DNA from: Bog-756 sp963738545
Lineage (GTDB): Bacteria > Actinomycetota > Acidimicrobiia > Acidimicrobiales > RAAP-2
Direction: 5' to 3'
Assembly: GCA_963738545.1 (NCBI GenBank)
Contig: CAVTXA010000003.1
Coordinates: 1 to 64,000, forward strand
DNA: 64,000 bases
The notes under the pieces were generated by a model, which was not told the DNA's origin, searched no databases, and saw only the letters and a list, made by a program, of their open reading frames with translations. Positions 17,031 through 26,500 of the stretch are shown piece by piece. How positions within the stretch are numbered: position 1 is the first letter of the stretch; each line of letters starts with the position of its first letter. A program made the position numbers and the translations under genes.

Positions 17031-17789
17031 ATGCCGATCGCCGTTCACCAGACCACCCCAGGGATCGCCGAGGTGGTGATCGACCATCCGCCGGTCAACG
17101 CCCTCGACGTGGCCGGGTGGTTCGGCCTGGCCGAGGCGGTGCTGGCCGCCGGACGGGTGCCTGACAACCGTGTGGTGATCCTCCGGGCCGAGGGGCGCGG
17201 CTTCTGTGCCGGGGTGGACATCAAAGAGATCCAGGCCCGCGGGGACCAGGCGCTCATCGGGGCCAACCGGGGCTGTTTCGCCGCCTTCGCCGCCGTCTAC
17301 GAGTGCGAGGTGCCCGTCATCGCCGCCGTCCACGGATTCTGTCTTGGTGGCGGGGTGGGACTGGCCGGCAACGCCGACATCGTGGTCGCCTCCGAGGATG
17401 CCACCTTCGGCCTGCCCGAGGTGGACCGTGGGGCGCTGGGCGCCGCCACCCATCTGTCCCGACTGGTACCCCAGCACAAGATGCGGGCCATGGTCTACAC
17501 CGCCGAACCGGCTACGGCCGCCGAGCTACACCACTACGGCTCGGTGCTCCGGGTGGTGCCCCGGGACCAGTTGGTGGAGGCGGCCTACGAGGTGGCGTCG
17601 TCCATCGCCGCCAAGTCCCCCACCATCCTCCGCCGGGCCAAGGAGTCGTTGAACGGGATCGACCCCGTCGACGTGAAGAACAGCTACCGGTTCGAGCAGG
17701 GGTTCACCTACGAACTGCATGTGGCCGGAGTGGCCGACGAGCAGCGCGCCGCCTTCGTCGAGAAGCGCGACGCCGACACCACCAGATAG
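17031..17789 (+). CDS. echA20: EchA20-type ring-opening hydratase/hydrolase (steroid C/D-ring degradation)
   Basis: A 252-residue crotonase-fold protein. Oxyanion-hole segments are EGRGFCAGVDIKE and HGFCLGGGVGLAGN. ANRGCFAAFAAVYEC and GALGAATHLSRLVPQH are close to M. tuberculosis EchA20 as I recall it. EchA20 opens the last steroid ring of the HIP pathway intermediate HIEC-CoA by hydrolytic retro-Claisen cleavage. ATG 17031 follows GGAG. The gene heads the operon echA20-ipdA-ipdB-ipdC with a gap of only 8 bp to ipdA. The order and orientation match the mycobacterial cluster. Confidence 0.9.
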   Translation: MPIAVHQTTPGIAEVVIDHPPVNALDVAGWFGLAEAVLAAGRVPDNRVVILRAEGRGFCAGVDIKEIQARGDQALIGANRGCFAAFAAVYECEVPVIAAVHGFCLGGGVGLAGNADIVVASEDATFGLPEVDRGALGAATHLSRLVPQHKMRAMVYTAEPATAAELHHYGSVLRVVPRDQLVEAAYEVASSIAAKSPTILRRAKESLNGIDPVDVKNSYRFEQGFTYELHVAGVADEQRAAFVEKRDADTTR

Positions 17790-17797
17790 GGGCGGGC

Positions 17798-18709
17798 GTG
17801 CCTGACAAACGACTGACACTCGACGAGTTCGTCGGCGAGCTCCGGAGCGGGATGACCATCGGCATCGGCGGATGGGGATCGCGGCGCAAGCCCATGGCCG
17901 CCATCCGGGCCATCCTGCGCTCCGATCTGACCGACCTCACCGTGGTCTCCTACGGCGGTCCCGACATCGGCCTCCTGTGTGCCGCCGGCAAGGTACGCAA
18001 GGCGGTCTACGGATTCGTCACCCTCGACTCCATCCCGACGGACCCCCACTTCCGAGCGGCTAGGCAGGCCGGGGGCCTCGAGTGCATGGAGCTCGACGAG
18101 GGCATGTTCTACCTGGGACTGTTGGCGGCATCCCAGCGGGTCCCCTTCCTCCCCACCCGCGCCGGACTGGGGTCCGACGTCATGGTGGTCAACCCGACAC
18201 TGCGGACGGTCGTCTCCCCCTACGACGACGGCGAGGAGCTGGTGGCGGTACCGGCCCTGCGCCTCGATGCCGCGGTGGTCCACGTCAACCGGGCCGACGC
18301 CAAGGGCTCGGGTCAGATCCTCGGACCGGACGCATTCTTCGACGACCTGTTCCTCGGTGCCGCCGACCGGAGGTTCGTGACCACCGAGCGCATCGTCGAC
18401 ACCGACCAGTTCGCCTCGGAGGGCCCACTCCAGACCCTGTGCATCAGCCGGCTGCTGACCGATGGGGTCATCGAGACGGTGGGCGGTGCCCACTTCACCG
18501 CGTGTGTCCCCGACTATCCGCGGGATGAGGGGTTCCAAAAGGAGTACGTGGCCGCCGCCGGCGATGCCGGGGCCTGGGCCTCGTTTTCGGAGCGGTTCCT
18601 CGAGGTCGACGAGGCCGCCTATCAGATCGCCGTGGGTGAGGCCTCCGTGGAGCGGGCGGCCAGGACCGCCGCCGAGCGGGCGGCCTCGGGACGGGGAGGT
18701 CGATCATGA
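17798..18709 (+). CDS. ipdA: Cholesterol ring-cleaving hydrolase subunit IpdA (CoA-transferase family)
   Basis: A 303-residue class I CoA-transferase-like alpha subunit. GTG 17798 is preceded by GGGGCGGG. MTIGIGGWGSRRKPMAAIRAILRSD, TVVSYGGPDIGLLC, LPTRAGLGSD, PALRLDAAVVHVN and GGAHFTACVPDY are all characteristic of IpdA. IpdAB is a heterotetramer that hydrolyses ring C of COCHEA-CoA, after EchA20 has opened ring D, rather than transferring CoA. Its stop overlaps the ATG of ipdB by 4 bp, as expected for partner subunits. Confidence 0.92.
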   Translation: MPDKRLTLDEFVGELRSGMTIGIGGWGSRRKPMAAIRAILRSDLTDLTVVSYGGPDIGLLCAAGKVRKAVYGFVTLDSIPTDPHFRAARQAGGLECMELDEGMFYLGLLAASQRVPFLPTRAGLGSDVMVVNPTLRTVVSPYDDGEELVAVPALRLDAAVVHVNRADAKGSGQILGPDAFFDDLFLGAADRRFVTTERIVDTDQFASEGPLQTLCISRLLTDGVIETVGGAHFTACVPDYPRDEGFQKEYVAAAGDAGAWASFSERFLEVDEAAYQIAVGEASVERAARTAAERAASGRGGRS

Positions 18710-19494
18710 GTGCATCGTCTGCGGGCACCGACGGCTCCGGGGTCACCCGGGCCGAGTACTGCGCCGTCGCCTGTGCCGAGGTGTTCCGCGGCGACGGTGA
18801 GGTCATGGCCAGTGCCTTCGGCACTGCCCCGGCGCTCGGCGCCCGGCTGGCCCGGCTGACCTTCGCCCCCGATCTCGTGCTCACCGACGGCGACGCTGCG
18901 CTGGTGGCGGGCGTTCCCGCCCTCGGGGCCGACCCCGCCGGCCTGCTGCTCGAGTCGCACATGCCCTACAGAAAAGTGTTCGACACGGTGTGGTCGGGCC
19001 GGCGCAACCTGATCATGATGGCCTCCCAGATCGATCGCACGGGCAACCAGAACATCAGCGCCATCGGGGCCTGGGCCCACCCCAAAGTGCAGCTCATCGG
19101 GGTGCGGGGGGCACCGGGGAACACCGTCAACCATCCGACCAGCTACTGGGTCCCCGCTCACTCCACCCGCTCGTTCGTCGAACACGTCGATGTGGTCTCA
19201 GGGGTCGGCTACGCCCGGGCCGAGGCGGCCGGCCCCTCGGCCACCCGGTTCCACGAGATCCGTCGGGTGATCTCCAACCTCGGCGTCTTCGACTTCGAGA
19301 CCCCGGACCACGTGATGCGCCTTCGCTCCCTCCATCCCGGCGTCTCGGTGGACGAGGTGACCGAGGCCACCGGTTTCGACCTCGTGCTCCCGCCCGATGT
19401 CCCCGAGACCCGGCAGCCCACCCCCGAGGAGCTCGAGCTGATCCGCACCGTGCTCGACCCCCGGGGCTTGCGGGAGCGAGAGATCCGATCATGA
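18706..19494 (+). CDS. ipdB: Cholesterol ring-cleaving hydrolase subunit IpdB
   Basis: A 262-residue beta subunit. RAEYCAVACAEVFRGDGEVMAS opens the protein and ARLTFAPDLVLTDGDAALV follows. DRTGNQNISAIG, GVRGAPGNTVNHPTSYWV, ISNLGVFDFETPDHVMRLRSLHPGVS and the C-terminal DPRGLREREIRS are near-diagnostic for IpdB. It pairs with IpdA to cleave ring C of the CoA-bound steroid remnant in the cytosol. ATGA overlaps link it to ipdA before and ipdC after. Confidence 0.92.
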   Translation: MSASSAGTDGSGVTRAEYCAVACAEVFRGDGEVMASAFGTAPALGARLARLTFAPDLVLTDGDAALVAGVPALGADPAGLLLESHMPYRKVFDTVWSGRRNLIMMASQIDRTGNQNISAIGAWAHPKVQLIGVRGAPGNTVNHPTSYWVPAHSTRSFVEHVDVVSGVGYARAEAAGPSATRFHEIRRVISNLGVFDFETPDHVMRLRSLHPGVSVDEVTEATGFDLVLPPDVPETRQPTPEELELIRTVLDPRGLREREIRS

Positions 19495-20591
19495 CCGCCA
19501 CCGAGCCCGACCACACCCGTCGGGTCCATCCGGCCCTGCAGACCCCGTTCTGCCGGCTGGTGGGTGTCCGGTATCCCATCGTCCAGACCGGCATGGGCTG
19601 GGTGGCCGGGCCCCGTCTGGTGGCGGCCACCGCCGAGGCTGGGGGGCTGGGCATTCTGGCCTCGGCCACCATGACGTTCCCGGAGTTGGTGACGGCCATC
19701 GGCGAGGTCCGGCGGCGCACCGACCGTCCCTTCGGTGTCAACATGCGCACCGACGTGGCCGACGTCGCCGACCGGGTCGCGCTCATGATCGACAACGGGG
19801 TGCGGGTGGCCAGCTTCGCCCAGGCCCCCAAGCCCGAGCTTGTCACCCGCTGCCGCGAGGCCGGCCTGGTGGTTATGCCCACCATCGGTGCCCGCCGGCA
19901 CGCCGAGAAGGTGGCCGAATGGGGGGTCGACGCGGTGATCGCCCAAGGGGGGGAAGGAGGGGGTCACACCGGTTCGGTGCCCACGTCGCTCCTCACCCCC
20001 GCGGTGGTCGACGCCGTCGGCGGTCGGGTGGAGGTCATCGCCGCCGGTGGGTTCTTCGATGGGCGGGGGCTGGTCGCCGCGCTGGCCTACGGCGCGTCGG
20101 GTATCGCCATGGGCACGCGCTTCCTCCTCACCCAGGAGAGTCGCGTGCCCGACGCCGTCAAACAGGTCTATCTCGGGACACCGGTCACCGGCACCGTGGT
20201 GTCCACCGCGGTCGACGGGGCCCCGCAGCGTGTCATCCGCACCGATCTGGTCGACCGCCTCGAACGGTCCAGCTGGCTCGAGAACCTGCCCCGGGCCCTG
20301 GCCAACGCCCACGCTTTCCGCCGCCAGACCGACACCTCCCTGGTGGCCCTGGTGAAAGAGGGGCGTGCACTCAAGCAGGGCAACGAACTGTCGTGGCCCC
20401 AGGTGGTCATGGCGGCCAACGCCCCGATGATGACCAAAGCCGGCCTGGTCGACGGACGCACCGACGTGGGCGTCCTCCCCACCGGTCAGGTCGTGGGCGA
20501 GATCTCCGAGCTCCCCACCGTGGCCGAGCTGATCGGCCGCATCGTCGACGAGGCCACGTCGGTGCTGGACCGTCTGGGCGGTGCGTCCTGA
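19491..20591 (+). CDS. ipdC: IpdC flavin-dependent dehydrogenase of the steroid HIP pathway
   Basis: A 366-residue TIM-barrel flavoprotein of the nitronate-monooxygenase/2-nitropropane-dioxygenase family. TPFCRLVGVRYPIVQTGMGWVAGP, AGGLGILASATM, PFGVNMR, QGGEGGGHTG (FMN-phosphate loop), AAGGFFDGRGLVAAL and AMGTRFLLT appear in order. IpdC in mycobacteria oxidises the 5-hydroxy indane carboxyl-CoA intermediate before EchA20 acts. The first 14 residues extend beyond the mycobacterial N-terminus. ATG 19491 overlaps the stop of ipdB, the last visible coupling in the operon. Confidence 0.9.
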   Translation: MTATEPDHTRRVHPALQTPFCRLVGVRYPIVQTGMGWVAGPRLVAATAEAGGLGILASATMTFPELVTAIGEVRRRTDRPFGVNMRTDVADVADRVALMIDNGVRVASFAQAPKPELVTRCREAGLVVMPTIGARRHAEKVAEWGVDAVIAQGGEGGGHTGSVPTSLLTPAVVDAVGGRVEVIAAGGFFDGRGLVAALAYGASGIAMGTRFLLTQESRVPDAVKQVYLGTPVTGTVVSTAVDGAPQRVIRTDLVDRLERSSWLENLPRALANAHAFRRQTDTSLVALVKEGRALKQGNELSWPQVVMAANAPMMTKAGLVDGRTDVGVLPTGQVVGEISELPTVAELIGRIVDEATSVLDRLGGAS

Positions 20592-20702
20592 GCGAGCAGG
20601 ACGGAGGCCGCTGAGCAGGGAGGGCGGCGGCCGACACGGAGAAGGGCCGGCCGGCGGGCACCGTCCGGTCCCATGGGCCACGATGGTTGCTACGATCCGC
20701 AC

Positions 20703-21947
20703 GTGGTCAACCGAACCGCGGCGGAAACGGCGATCCATGATTCGGCTCTCGATCTCCTCGATCCGGAGTGGACCAGCGATCCCTACCCGCACTACGCCGA
20801 GCTGCGCGCTCGGGCCCCTGTCCATCGCCATCCCGTGGGCTTCTGGGCCCTGTCCCGCCATGCGGACTGCCTGGCCCTCCTGCGCGACCGGCGTGCCAGT
20901 TCCGACAGCATCTACGTCCCCGAGCAGCTACGCCGACCGGGGAGCGACGACAAGCCCATGGCCGCGGCCCGACTGGAGATGCGACCGTTCCTGTTCCGGG
21001 ATCCGCCCGACCACACCCGGCTGCGCGGCCTGGTGGCCAAGACGTTCACCCCGAAGATGGTGGAGCGGATGCGACAACGCACCCACGTCATGGTGGACGA
21101 GCTGCTCGATGCGGCGGTGGAGGCCGATGATGTCGACCTGCTCGAGGAGTTCGCCTCCCCCCTACCGGTCCGGGTCATCTGCGATCTCCTCGGTGTGCCC
21201 ATCGAGGACCGGGACCGGTTCCGGGTCTGGTCACGCACCATGGCCCGGGGTCTCGATCCCGACTTCCTCCTGACCGAGGAGACCATGGACGCCAGGGACG
21301 AGGCCGTGGTCCAGTTCGCCGGCTACTTCTTCGAGTTGCTGGCCGATCGGCGCCGACACCTCGGCGAGGATCTCCTCAGCCACCTGGCCGAGGTGGAGGA
21401 TGGAGGGGCCACCCTGAGCGAGGTCGAGATCCTCTCCACCTGCATCCTGTTGCTGGTGGCCGGCCACGAGACCACGGTCAACCTGCTCTCGGGCGGCATC
21501 CTCGCTCTGCTACGCCATCCCGACCAGTTGGCCAGGTTCAGCACCGATCCCGACGTACGACGCAGCGCGGTGGAAGAGATGCTGCGTTATGTGTCCCCCG
21601 TGCAGATGACGGCCCGCACCATCACCGAGGACTGCGAGTTCGGGGACCACGCCTTCGCCGCAGGCGACTTCATCCTCCTGCTCCTGGCGTCGGGAAACCG
21701 CGACCCGGACCAGTTCGACGACCCCGAGCGGTTCGACATCACCCGGAACCCGAACAACCACCTCGGGCTGGGCTTCGGGATCCACCACTGCCTGGGCGCC
21801 ACCCTGGCCCGCATGGAGACCCAGGTGGCCCTGGAACGCCTGTTCGAGCGGGCCCCCCACCTGGCGCTGGCCACGGACACCGTCACCTACTCGTCCAACG
21901 TGGTCCTGCGGGGCATGGAATCGCTGCCCGTCCTGATGCGCGGCTGA
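20703..21947 (+). CDS. Cytochrome P450
   Basis: A soluble bacterial P450 of about 414 residues. The I-helix motif LLLVAGHETTVN carries the acid-alcohol pair. EEMLRY is the ExxR helix, and LGFGIHHCLGATLAR is the heme loop with the Cys thiolate about 50 residues from the end. GTG 20703 is preferred over ATG 20673 because a TACGAT box ends 6 nt before it (leaderless pattern) and homologous P450s start close to the DPYPHYAELRARAPVH segment. It would hydroxylate a hydrophobic substrate using a ferredoxin system not encoded here. Lying 112 bp after ipdC, it may attack a steroid or terpenoid, but I cannot assign it to CYP125, 124 or 142. Confidence 0.88.
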   Translation: MVNRTAAETAIHDSALDLLDPEWTSDPYPHYAELRARAPVHRHPVGFWALSRHADCLALLRDRRASSDSIYVPEQLRRPGSDDKPMAAARLEMRPFLFRDPPDHTRLRGLVAKTFTPKMVERMRQRTHVMVDELLDAAVEADDVDLLEEFASPLPVRVICDLLGVPIEDRDRFRVWSRTMARGLDPDFLLTEETMDARDEAVVQFAGYFFELLADRRRHLGEDLLSHLAEVEDGGATLSEVEILSTCILLLVAGHETTVNLLSGGILALLRHPDQLARFSTDPDVRRSAVEEMLRYVSPVQMTARTITEDCEFGDHAFAAGDFILLLLASGNRDPDQFDDPERFDITRNPNNHLGLGFGIHHCLGATLARMETQVALERLFERAPHLALATDTVTYSSNVVLRGMESLPVLMRG

Positions 21948-22193
21948 CGCCGGCATTCACCTATTCCGCGGCGGATCCATTTCCCGTGGTCCCGGTGCCC
22001 GTTATCACTTTTCTGTCCGCGGTCGGCGTCGCGCTGTCAGTGCTCTGGAGCCGATTGCCCATTGTGTCGCCAAGCCAGGTGAGCAATAATCTGCAGTTAC
22101 CGCACCTGCCACGGAAGACGATCGAAGACCTGCCTGCGTCGTGTAACTCCTGCTTTCGATCGTCGCCTCAAAGCATCACCAAGAGGAGTTCTC

Positions 22194-23414
22194 ATGTCGG
22201 AAGGCCTTCTGCAGCCGTCGCCCCGGTCGACGCACCGTCGGCGCGAACGGAATTCGGAGATCAGCATCACCGGCGTGGGCGCGGTCACCGGCTACGGGTG
22301 GGGGCGCAAGCACGTGTGGGACGGCTTCCTCCTCGGGGAGAGCGCGGTCAAGCTGGTCACCGGGCTGGGTGAGTTCGTGGCCGGGGGCCAGGCCTACCTC
22401 TCCCTGATCAACGACGAAGGCGACCGGCGGGACGGGCCGAGCCGGTACATGCAGGCCGTGCGCTTCGCCGCACGCGAGGCGATCATCGACGCCATCGAGC
22501 GGGGATGGAAGCCGGGTCCGGTGGTCGGTGTGGTCCACAGCCTCGAGAAGGGCGACTTCGAGATGTGGAGCGAGTTCTACCAGCACCCCGAAGTCCGGGT
22601 CCGGGCCAAGACGTGGGTGAACATGCTTCCCTCGACGGTCATCACCCAGATGATGAAGGAGCACGATTTCCACGGGCCGGCCATGTCGGTCTCGGCCATG
22701 TGCGCCAGTGCCAATGCCGGCATGATCACCGCCAAGTCGTGGATCGACTCGGGCATCGCCACCGACGTCATCCTCCTGGCCACCGATCTCTCGGGGATTC
22801 CCCAGAACCTGCGACCCTTCAAGGACCTGGGTGTGGCCGTCTTCGACACGCCTCCCCTGCAGGCCTGTCGACCCTTCCAGGAGGGCAGCCGAGGGTTCGT
22901 GGGTGGTGAGGCGGCCGTGGCCATGGTGCTGTCCAAGCAGCCGGCCGGGTCCTACGCCTCGGTGCTGGGCGGGGCGATGACCATGGACGCCTACAACCTG
23001 ACCGGGGTGGCCCCGGACCGGGTCGAGATGACCCGGTGCTTCCGCGAGGCCCTGACCAGCGCGGGGATCGGCCCCGAGGACGTGGCCTACATCAACGCCC
23101 ACGGTCCGGGCACCGCAGCCTGTGACGCCGCCGAGGCCGCCATCATGGACGAACTCTTCCCCGACGCCCACGGCATCTACTCGGTCAAGCCCCTCGTTGG
23201 GCACTGCCAGTCGGCGGCGGCCGGTGTGGAGACGCTGGCCACGCTGTACGCCTACCAGACCGGGTACATTCCGGCCCCACCCAGGGTGGCACCCGGCCAC
23301 CCCCGCCTGGTCGACGGACGAACACCCAGCGTGCCGGGTATGACGGTCAAGTCTTCCATCGGCATGGGCGGCTATAACACCGTCGTGGTGATGGCCGAAC
23401 CAGACCCGGACTGA
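22194..23414 (+). CDS. Beta-ketoacyl-synthase (KAS II/FabF-like) protein
   Basis: A 406-residue thiolase-fold condensing enzyme with the full catalytic triad: Cys170 in SAMCASANAG, His303 in NAHGPGT and His337 in KPLVGHCQSAAAG, with Lys332 upstream. It would load an acyl group on Cys and condense it with malonyl-ACP/CoA. AGGAG precedes ATG 22194. There is no ACP, ketoreductase or malonyl transferase gene nearby, so it is an orphan next to P450 and steroid genes. The conserved Thr of AHGTGT is Pro here, and GHTLGAAG is altered. An acyl-CoA-type condensation or a role in a small natural product is possible. Confidence 0.8.
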   Translation: MSEGLLQPSPRSTHRRRERNSEISITGVGAVTGYGWGRKHVWDGFLLGESAVKLVTGLGEFVAGGQAYLSLINDEGDRRDGPSRYMQAVRFAAREAIIDAIERGWKPGPVVGVVHSLEKGDFEMWSEFYQHPEVRVRAKTWVNMLPSTVITQMMKEHDFHGPAMSVSAMCASANAGMITAKSWIDSGIATDVILLATDLSGIPQNLRPFKDLGVAVFDTPPLQACRPFQEGSRGFVGGEAAVAMVLSKQPAGSYASVLGGAMTMDAYNLTGVAPDRVEMTRCFREALTSAGIGPEDVAYINAHGPGTAACDAAEAAIMDELFPDAHGIYSVKPLVGHCQSAAAGVETLATLYAYQTGYIPAPPRVAPGHPRLVDGRTPSVPGMTVKSSIGMGGYNTVVVMAEPDPD

Positions 23415-23536
23415 CCCCGTTCTGTGTGTCGAATGGGTGAACACCCCTCAGGCGCAATGGGTCCGGCCCCAACAGCAGGCTTCCGGGACTCCCTGGACGC
23501 CTAAAGCCACGCTGGGAACTGCCGATACAAGGGTCT

Positions 23537-26500
23537 ATGGCAAGAACCAGCAGCTTTGGCGACCGACGCTCAAAACTGGCGTTCGACCGGGTCGAGAGCG
23601 ACCAGTCGTCTCTGTCTGACCGGGCCTTCGGCCTCTCGGCCGGCATCGAGGCCGCCGGTGAGGAGTTCCAGTCGGTCACCTGGGTCTACGACGTCATCAA
23701 GGACGAGGTCATCTGGTCGAGCCCCCTGGAGGACCTCTTCGGCCTGGCCGAGGGGATGTCCGGATTCACCATCCTCCACGACCAGCCCCTCACCCCTGAC
23801 GGGCCCGTCCGGGGTGACGCCGGACACACCATGACGACGTGGTCGACCGATCCCATCCGGTTCGCCACCGGCCAGGACCTGGCCACCGCCCTGCTGGCCC
23901 CGGTCCTCGCCCCGATCCGGGCCGGCGCCCCGCTTGCCGAGGTCGACCTCCGCATGACCGTGGCCTGCCCTGACGGGATCGAGCACAACCTCGTGGTGCG
24001 GGCTTCGCACATGAGCCGACCCGACGCCCCAAGCGATCGCTCCGAGTCGTTCTACGCCGGCGTGGTGGTCGACATCACCGCACAGCGCCGCTCGGAGCAG
24101 GAACTGAGCGAGATGGTCGACCGCTACCGACTGCTCACCGAGGTCTCCCCCGACGTCGTCTTCGTGCACCAGAACGGCCTCCTCGTCTACGGCAACCGGG
24201 CCGCGGCACGCATGGTGGGGGGCGGCTCGTCCGAGGAGGACTACCGCCAGACGCTGCTCGAGAACTACGGCCGGCCCATGACCGACTTCATGCACCCGGG
24301 CGACATCCCCGACGTGGTGGAGCGCCTGGGGCAGCTCACCGAGCACGGACAGTTCTTCGAGCACGGCGAAGTGCGCTCCGTGGTCCAGGGCGAGGTGACC
24401 TACATGGAGGTCACCAGCATCCGCACCACGTGGGGTGGCGAACCGGCCTTCCAGGTCATCATCCGAGACATCTCGGAGCGACGCGAGGCCGAAGCGGCCA
24501 ACCGCTACCGAGCCAGCCTGGTGGCCCACGTGTCCGACGCCATCATCGGTATCGATGCCGAGGGCAAGATCGAGAGTTGGAACGAGGCGGCCCGGGCCAT
24601 CTACGGCTGGACGGAGGACGAGGTGGTGGGCCTGTCCATCGCCGCCGTCGTCACCTCCAACCGCACCGACAGCGCCGCCGTCCTCGAGCGTGGGCAACGT
24701 TCCCATCACCGCAAGGACGGCTCCGAAGTCGACGTCCTGGTCTCCATCGACCCGCTGATCGACGACGACACCCAGCCCTCGGGTTGGGTGGTGGTGTGCA
24801 CCGAGCTCACCGACGCACGGCAGGCCGAGGCCGGACGCCGCGCCGCCGAGGAGCGCTACGAGGCCGTGGTGGCCTCACTGAGCGAGGGGATCGTGCTGTT
24901 CGACGAGAACGGCAACGTCTCCGCGCACAATGAGGCGGCGGCCCGCATCCTCGGGGACCGGCTCAACTCCGGCTCCAGCCACCAGATCTTCACCGGCTCG
25001 TCCATCGCCATCGAGGCCAACGGGCACCCCATGTCCGCCGACTCCTTCCCCCACGCCGTGACCCTGGCCACGGGCGCCTCGCAGGACGACCTGGTCATCG
25101 GCGTCACCGACGGAAGCGGCCGGCGCCAGTGGCTGTCGCTCAGCTCCCGGCTGCTGTCGGGTGCGGGGCCGAGCGAGTCGCCCATGGTGGTGTGCTCGTT
25201 CACCGACGTCACCGACCGCAAGGCCGCCGAGGCCCAGCTCCACTGGCTGGCCTACCACGACTCACTCACCGGCCTCGGCAACCGCTCGTTGTTCAATGAC
25301 GAGCTCGAACGCGAGCTCCTGGTGTCCATGCAGCGGGGCACCAACCTCGCCGTGCTCTTCATCGACCTCGACCGGTTCAAGTTGGTCAACGACTCGTTCG
25401 GTCACGCCAGCGGCGACGAGGTACTGCTGGCCCTGGCCCAGCGGTTCAAGTCGGCCGTCCGGGGCGGCGACGTGGTCAGCCGCTTCTCCGGTGACGAGTT
25501 CGTGGTCCTGTGCCGCAACGTCCACGATGTCGAGGTGGCCACCAGCCTGGCCACCGAGTACTCGAGGCTGCTGTCCGATCCCGTCCAGCTCTCCACCGGC
25601 CGCAACGTCGTGGTCACCTGCAGCGTGGGCATCGCCTTCGTGATGCGGGGACGGCAGTCGGCCCAGGACATCCTGCAACAGGCCGACGTGGCCATGTTCC
25701 AGGCCAAGAACAAGGGCCGCTCCCGGGTGGAGGTCTTCGACGAGTCCCTCCGGGCCAAATCGGTGGCCCGGCTGGAGATCTACGACGACCTGCGCCACTC
25801 GATCGACCATGACGAGTTGGCCGTCCACTACCAGCCCATCGCCTCGGTCAAGGACGACCGCATCGTGGCCATGGAGGCCCTGGTCCGGTGGCACCACCCC
25901 TCGCGCGGGCTGCTCGGGCCGATGGAGTTCATCCCCTTCGCCGAGGAGACCGATCTCATCTTCTCGCTGGGCCGCTGGGTGCTGCGTGAGGCCTGTCAGA
26001 CCATGGCCCGTTGGCGTCGTGAGCTCCCCGGGGCCGAGGATGCCTACATCACCGTGAACCTCTCGGCCCACCAGCTGAGCGACACCGAGCTGCTCGACAC
26101 CATCGCCTCGGCCCTGGCCGACTCGGGCCTCCCCCCCGAGGCCCTGGTGATGGAGGTCACCGAGAGCATGCTGATGAGCGACACCTCGGCCTCGATCGCC
26201 ATGTTGGGCGGCATCCACGAAATGGGCGTGGGCCTGGCCATCGACGACTTCGGGACGGGCTACTCCTCACTGGCCCAGCTCAAGCGGTTCCCCGTGAAGA
26301 TCCTGAAGATCGACAAGTCCTTCGTGGACGGCCTCGGTGCCTTCGAGAACGACGAGGCCATCGTGGCCGCCATCGTGCAGCTGTCCAAGGCTCTCGGCCT
26401 GGTGGTCCTGGCCGAGGGCGTGGAGCGACCCGTGCAGCTGCAGCGGGTGGCCGAGCTGGGCTGCGACCTCTACCAGGGGTACCTCATGTCGCGTCCCACC

